Below, one piece after another: positions 62,087 through 64,000 of a stretch of 64,000 nucleotides of DNA. The number at the start of each line of letters is the position of its first letter. Position 1 is the stretch's first letter. Below the pieces are notes generated by a model that made no database searches, had not been told where the DNA came from, and saw nothing but the letters and a program-made list of their open reading frames with translations. Position numbers and translations under genes: made by a program. Origin of the DNA: Nyssa sinensis (lineage: Eukaryota; Streptophyta; Magnoliopsida; Cornales; Nyssaceae); assembly GCA_008638375.1 (NCBI GenBank), contig CM018051.1, positions 40,878,677-40,942,676 of the forward strand. The letters are read 5' to 3'.

Positions 62087-63938
62087 AAAAAAAAAAAATC
62101 TCTCTTCCAACCAACAAAAGGACATAGATGTTGTAGTTAGTAAATCTAAAAAGCTCTGGATCTGTACTGTAAGTTTATATTGGAAATCTGAATTTTTTTT
62201 TTTTTTTTTTAAGTTTTTCATACTTCTGTGTTAACTTTTAACTTTTTCATGTCCAAAAACTTTGATACTAGTTTCTTCTGCCTTTTTTGGGGTTATAGGA
62301 AGCCTCTCCATCTCATGTTGCCTCAGCAGCTACACTTTCAGTAGCATTTATGGAAGCTCTCAGCGCTGTGTTCCAAAATTTGACCCATAACTACAAGTAA
62401 GTTGTCTTTATTTCGGAATTGTTGGCCTTCCAAATCTGACATAGAACTGTTTCTCTGAATGTGTTTTTGTGCTTCTTCTTTTCTTGGTTGCCCCTTTATG
62501 TCCCTTAAGCATTCATGTGGCTTACAAAATTATTCATTTTATACATGAAAGTTTATTCCTCCTTATTTTTCCAGAAGGATACCACCAGTTCTTTTCCTCC
62601 ATTTGTTTGGCGTGGATGACTTACCTTTTATCACATCATTATCTTTTCTTTGATACATGGAGGGACAATATGTGCATGGTAAGAAAAAAAAAATTGTGAG
62701 GTTTGGCTAAAAGTGTTGCTCAAGGATCTCAAGGCACTATCCAAGAGAGACTATATCTAGCCAGGTGTATGTCCAACTGCAAGACTTAAAAGCATTGAGA
62801 CACACCTTAATGAGTTGTTCCGTCTAAATTATATTAGAAGAAAGTTCTGCCATGAAGATGTATTACCCACCCAGCTATAGAAGGAATAGCTTCTTGCCTT
62901 ACCAAACACTTAAGGTTGCATAATAATAATTAATCACATTGTCTCCTAGTCAGCTTGGATAAGATTGTAAATCCAATATTCTTACCCAAAAGACAATCGA
63001 ACTACTAAAAATTGGGATTGAATCTGCAGAAATTGCTGAGTAATAGTGTTCATTTACCCCCCTCTCTTTTTTTGTTCTCTTTCCCTAGGAAAAAAAACTA
63101 AATTCCAATTGATTTATGATGCAGTTCGGAGGATGCTTCTGGCTTCCTTGTTTCACTACTTTTTGGTCTTGGCCCATTGCTTGGTGGCACTATTCTTGTT
63201 GCATTTGCTCTTGCTTTCCGTCTTCAGCATGCTTTTCTCACTGGTGTAGCATCTGGCATTGCCTTTGTCCTTGGTGCCTGGCGACCATTACAGCTACTTC
63301 TGTCTTCAAAGATGGGATTTTTCCCCCTTACGTTACTGCTTGCGATGGGATCTGCATTTGTCCATTTTTCAACTTCTAGTGTTTTGAGGCTTGCAAATCA
63401 CAAAAGGACTTGGGCGGATAACTTATCTGCAGTAAGGGGCTTTTCGTTAAGTGCCCTCACCCTTCAGTCATTCTTGTCATGTGTGGCAGTTGCTCTCCAT
63501 GCTCTGGCTGAGGGGCTTGCACTAGGAGTGGCTGCACCTAAAGCTTATGGCCTTGGTCAACATATGGTCCTGCCAGTTTCTCTGCATGGACTGCCAAGGG
63601 GCGCTGCCGTGGCTAGCTGTATCTTTGGGGCAACTGACAGCTGGCATGGGTCCCTTGCAGCCTCTGCATTGATTGGATTTGTTGGGCCATTATCTGCAAT
63701 TGGAGCCATACTTGCAGGAATTGACTACAGTGGTCTGGACCACTTGATGGTATTTGCATGTGGGGGATTACTCCCATGTTTTGGTAGCATATTTAAGAGA
63801 GCATTGAGGTTGGACACACTTAAGAGCAGTTTTGGGCTTATGATGGGCATGGGGTTTGCTAGTGTCTGCCTAACATGCACCAAGTTGGTTTGCTTGCACA
63901 CACCATACTGCAACTCTGCACCAGAGGCTGTTAGATGA
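50301..63938 (+). CDS. ZIP-family metal (zinc) transporter, five coding exons, 596 aa
   Basis: CDS is join(50301..50765, 51684..51968, 52571..52699, 62299..62396, 63125..63938), 1,791 nt with TGA at 63936. Every junction is GT-AG and the frame is unbroken; the fourth junction splits an Asn codon. The product is a polytopic membrane protein that should move zinc or other divalent metals. Residues 1-25 form a hydrophobic signal peptide or anchor, and 26-75 are polar. Helices follow around 76-101 and 107-127, then HSFGEG (186-191) and HNIPEG (217-222), the paired ZIP metal-site helices. A second ZIP-like half has HALAEG (451-456) and HGLPRG (480-485). The order and motifs match the plant putative zinc transporter group (Arabidopsis At3g08650 type), recalled from knowledge and not searched. 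The ATG at 50301 is the first in frame and directly precedes the hydrophobic leader. The membrane compartment cannot be told. Family assignment is very likely; exact substrate is not. Confidence 0.93.
53348..53708. mobile_element. hAT-like MITE, copy 1 (361 bp)
   Basis: The left end is CTAAGAAGCAC and the right end is the inverse, GTGCTTCTTAG. It is flanked by near-identical 8-bp duplications: actaatac (53340-53347) and actaacac (53709-53716). Size, terminal inverted repeats and 8-bp TSD fit a non-autonomous hAT element. It contains no coding sequence. Two more copies lie in the same intron. Confidence 0.85.
54136..54250 (+). mobile_element. SINE-like tRNA-derived repeat, copy 1
   Basis: About 115 bp contains an A-box-like start (ttggctaatatcccc), a B-box-like segment (gaggattcaagtcccctt) and an A-rich tail. 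A second copy in the same orientation lies near 56,165. Pol III-type boxes plus an A tail fit a short plant SINE. No clear TSD was found. Confidence 0.5.
54512..54860. mobile_element. hAT-like MITE, copy 2 (349 bp), inverted relative to copy 1
   Basis: It begins CTAAGAAGCACGGA and ends in a decayed inverse terminus (TGCTTCATAA). The flanks actattgt (54504-54511) and actagtgt (54861-54868) match at 7 of 8 positions. The AT-rich interior is the reverse complement of copy 1, so it is the same family in the opposite orientation. Confidence 0.8.
56165..56281 (+). mobile_element. SINE-like tRNA-derived repeat, copy 2
   Basis: It is homologous to the copy near 54,140: tagcttggttgg then gagggtacaagtcccctt, ending in a run of 18 A's. 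The better-preserved A-box and the A-tail support retroposition. It lies in the ZIP gene intron. Confidence 0.55.
57578..57606 (+). repeat. T17-G12 homopolymer block
   Basis: Seventeen T's are followed directly by twelve G's, within degenerate LINE coding sequence. It is complementary in type to the C21-A22 block at 62,056-62,098. Lengths of such blocks are often unreliable in assemblies. Confidence 0.8.
58820..59018. mobile_element. Small AT-rich insertion inside the LINE (possible MITE)
   Basis: LINE homology reads up to about 58,820 (KKWL) and resumes near 59,020 ([12 protein letters not shown]). The ~200 bp between does not fit LINE coding and is AT-rich with a short GC-containing start. 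I could not define terminal repeats or a TSD, so the element class is open. Confidence 0.4.
61187..61587. mobile_element. hAT-like MITE, copy 3 (401 bp)
   Basis: Same family and orientation as copy 1. The termini are slightly decayed on the left (CTATGAAGCAT) and intact on the right (ATGCTTCTTAG). The flanking 8-bp duplication CTCAAAGC is perfect (61179-61186 and 61588-61595). It is about 40 bp longer than copy 1, partly from an extra segment near 61,270-61,320. Confidence 0.88.
62056..62098 (+). repeat. C21-A22 homopolymer block
   Basis: Twenty-one C's are followed by twenty-two A's, about 200 bp upstream of the acceptor at 62,298. The complementary strand is a long G run, able in principle to form a quadruplex. 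The length may be a sequencing artefact. Confidence 0.8.
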
Positions 63939-64000
63939 TCTTATCAGAGTCCATGGCCATGCTTGATGTAGTCATCGAGTGGCCTTGCTACATATGCTGA
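63939..64000 (+). other. Start of the ZIP gene 3' UTR, cut by the window end
   Basis: These 62 bases follow the TGA stop of the transporter. No AATAAA-type signal lies inside them, so the polyadenylation site is beyond the window. Confidence 0.6.

Larger units (their letters stand above)
52700..62298 (+). other. 9.6-kb repeat-filled intron of the ZIP gene
   Basis: The donor (aag|gtaatg at 52,700) and acceptor (ttatag| ending at 62,298) bound a 9,599-bp intron, while the other coding-region introns are 0.6-0.9 kb. It contains a ~2.5-kb L1 LINE remnant, three hAT-like MITEs, two SINE-like repeats and long homopolymer blocks, each listed separately. Unexplained stretches (about 54,870-56,160, 56,300-57,050 and 60,000-61,180) are AT-rich without recognisable coding. 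The segment 60,560-60,980 has a loosely Copia-LTR-like look with a TATA-like box near 60,893, which I could not confirm. Confidence 0.85.

Noticed and set aside
1..64000. CRISPR arrays, operons or bacterial-type defence systems
   Set aside because: No regularly spaced identical repeats with unique spacers and no prokaryotic gene organisation; all tandem repeats are contiguous minisatellites.

Overview
This window looks like nuclear DNA from a flowering plant, probably a eudicot. The evidence is spliced GT-AG introns, plant Ty3/Gypsy and Ty1/Copia retrotransposon protein remnants, an L1-type LINE, hAT-like MITEs, tRNA-derived SINE-like repeats and many TA/GT/CT microsatellites. No species can be named from the sequence alone. 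Only one convincing host gene is present.

Layout. (1) 1-12,019: a decayed Ty3/Gypsy (chromovirus, Tekay/Del-like) element, with a partial 5' LTR at the window edge, a C-poor decayed interior, the end of pol, a polypurine tract and a truncated 3' LTR. A 4.1-kb solo LTR (5,804-9,893) splits its pol gene with a perfect 5-bp target-site duplication (TSD). (2) 12,020-19,550: a second Gypsy family on the minus strand. Three ~0.7-0.8-kb LTR copies lie close together; beyond them are a pyrimidine-rich minisatellite, a gag-protease remnant (zinc knuckle and DGGS protease site) split by a 3.4-kb solo LTR, and a primer-binding site with a fourth LTR stub. (3) 19,551-28,881: truncated LTRs, degenerate tandem repeats and an unusual duplication that brackets a foreign AT-rich segment, possibly plastid-derived. 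(4) 28,882-41,820: a four-deep nest of solo LTRs, three levels of which are proven by matching 5-bp TSDs. (5) 41,821-46,400: a degraded SIRE/Maximus-like Copia element. (6) 46,400-48,690: AT-rich DNA, a repeat with GC-rich islands and the upstream region of the host gene. (7) 48,690 to the window end: the host gene, a ZIP-family metal transporter.

The transporter CDS can be reconstructed as five coding exons encoding 596 aa, preceded by a probable 5'-UTR exon and intron. It resembles the plant 'putative zinc transporter' group (Arabidopsis At3g08650 type). Its fourth coding-region intron is 9.6 kb long and carries an L1 LINE, three hAT-like MITEs of one family (all with 8-bp TSDs) and two SINE-like copies. 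The protein appears to contain two ZIP-like halves. The first keeps the HNIPEG metal motif; the second has HALAEG but HGLPRG, with Arg where Glu is expected.

I found no evidence for a wholly new system. The points most worth checking are the datable LTR nest, the repeat-filled intron in a conserved transporter, the double-ZIP architecture, a tRNA-like module carried inside LTRs, and the duplication bracketing a possible organellar insert.
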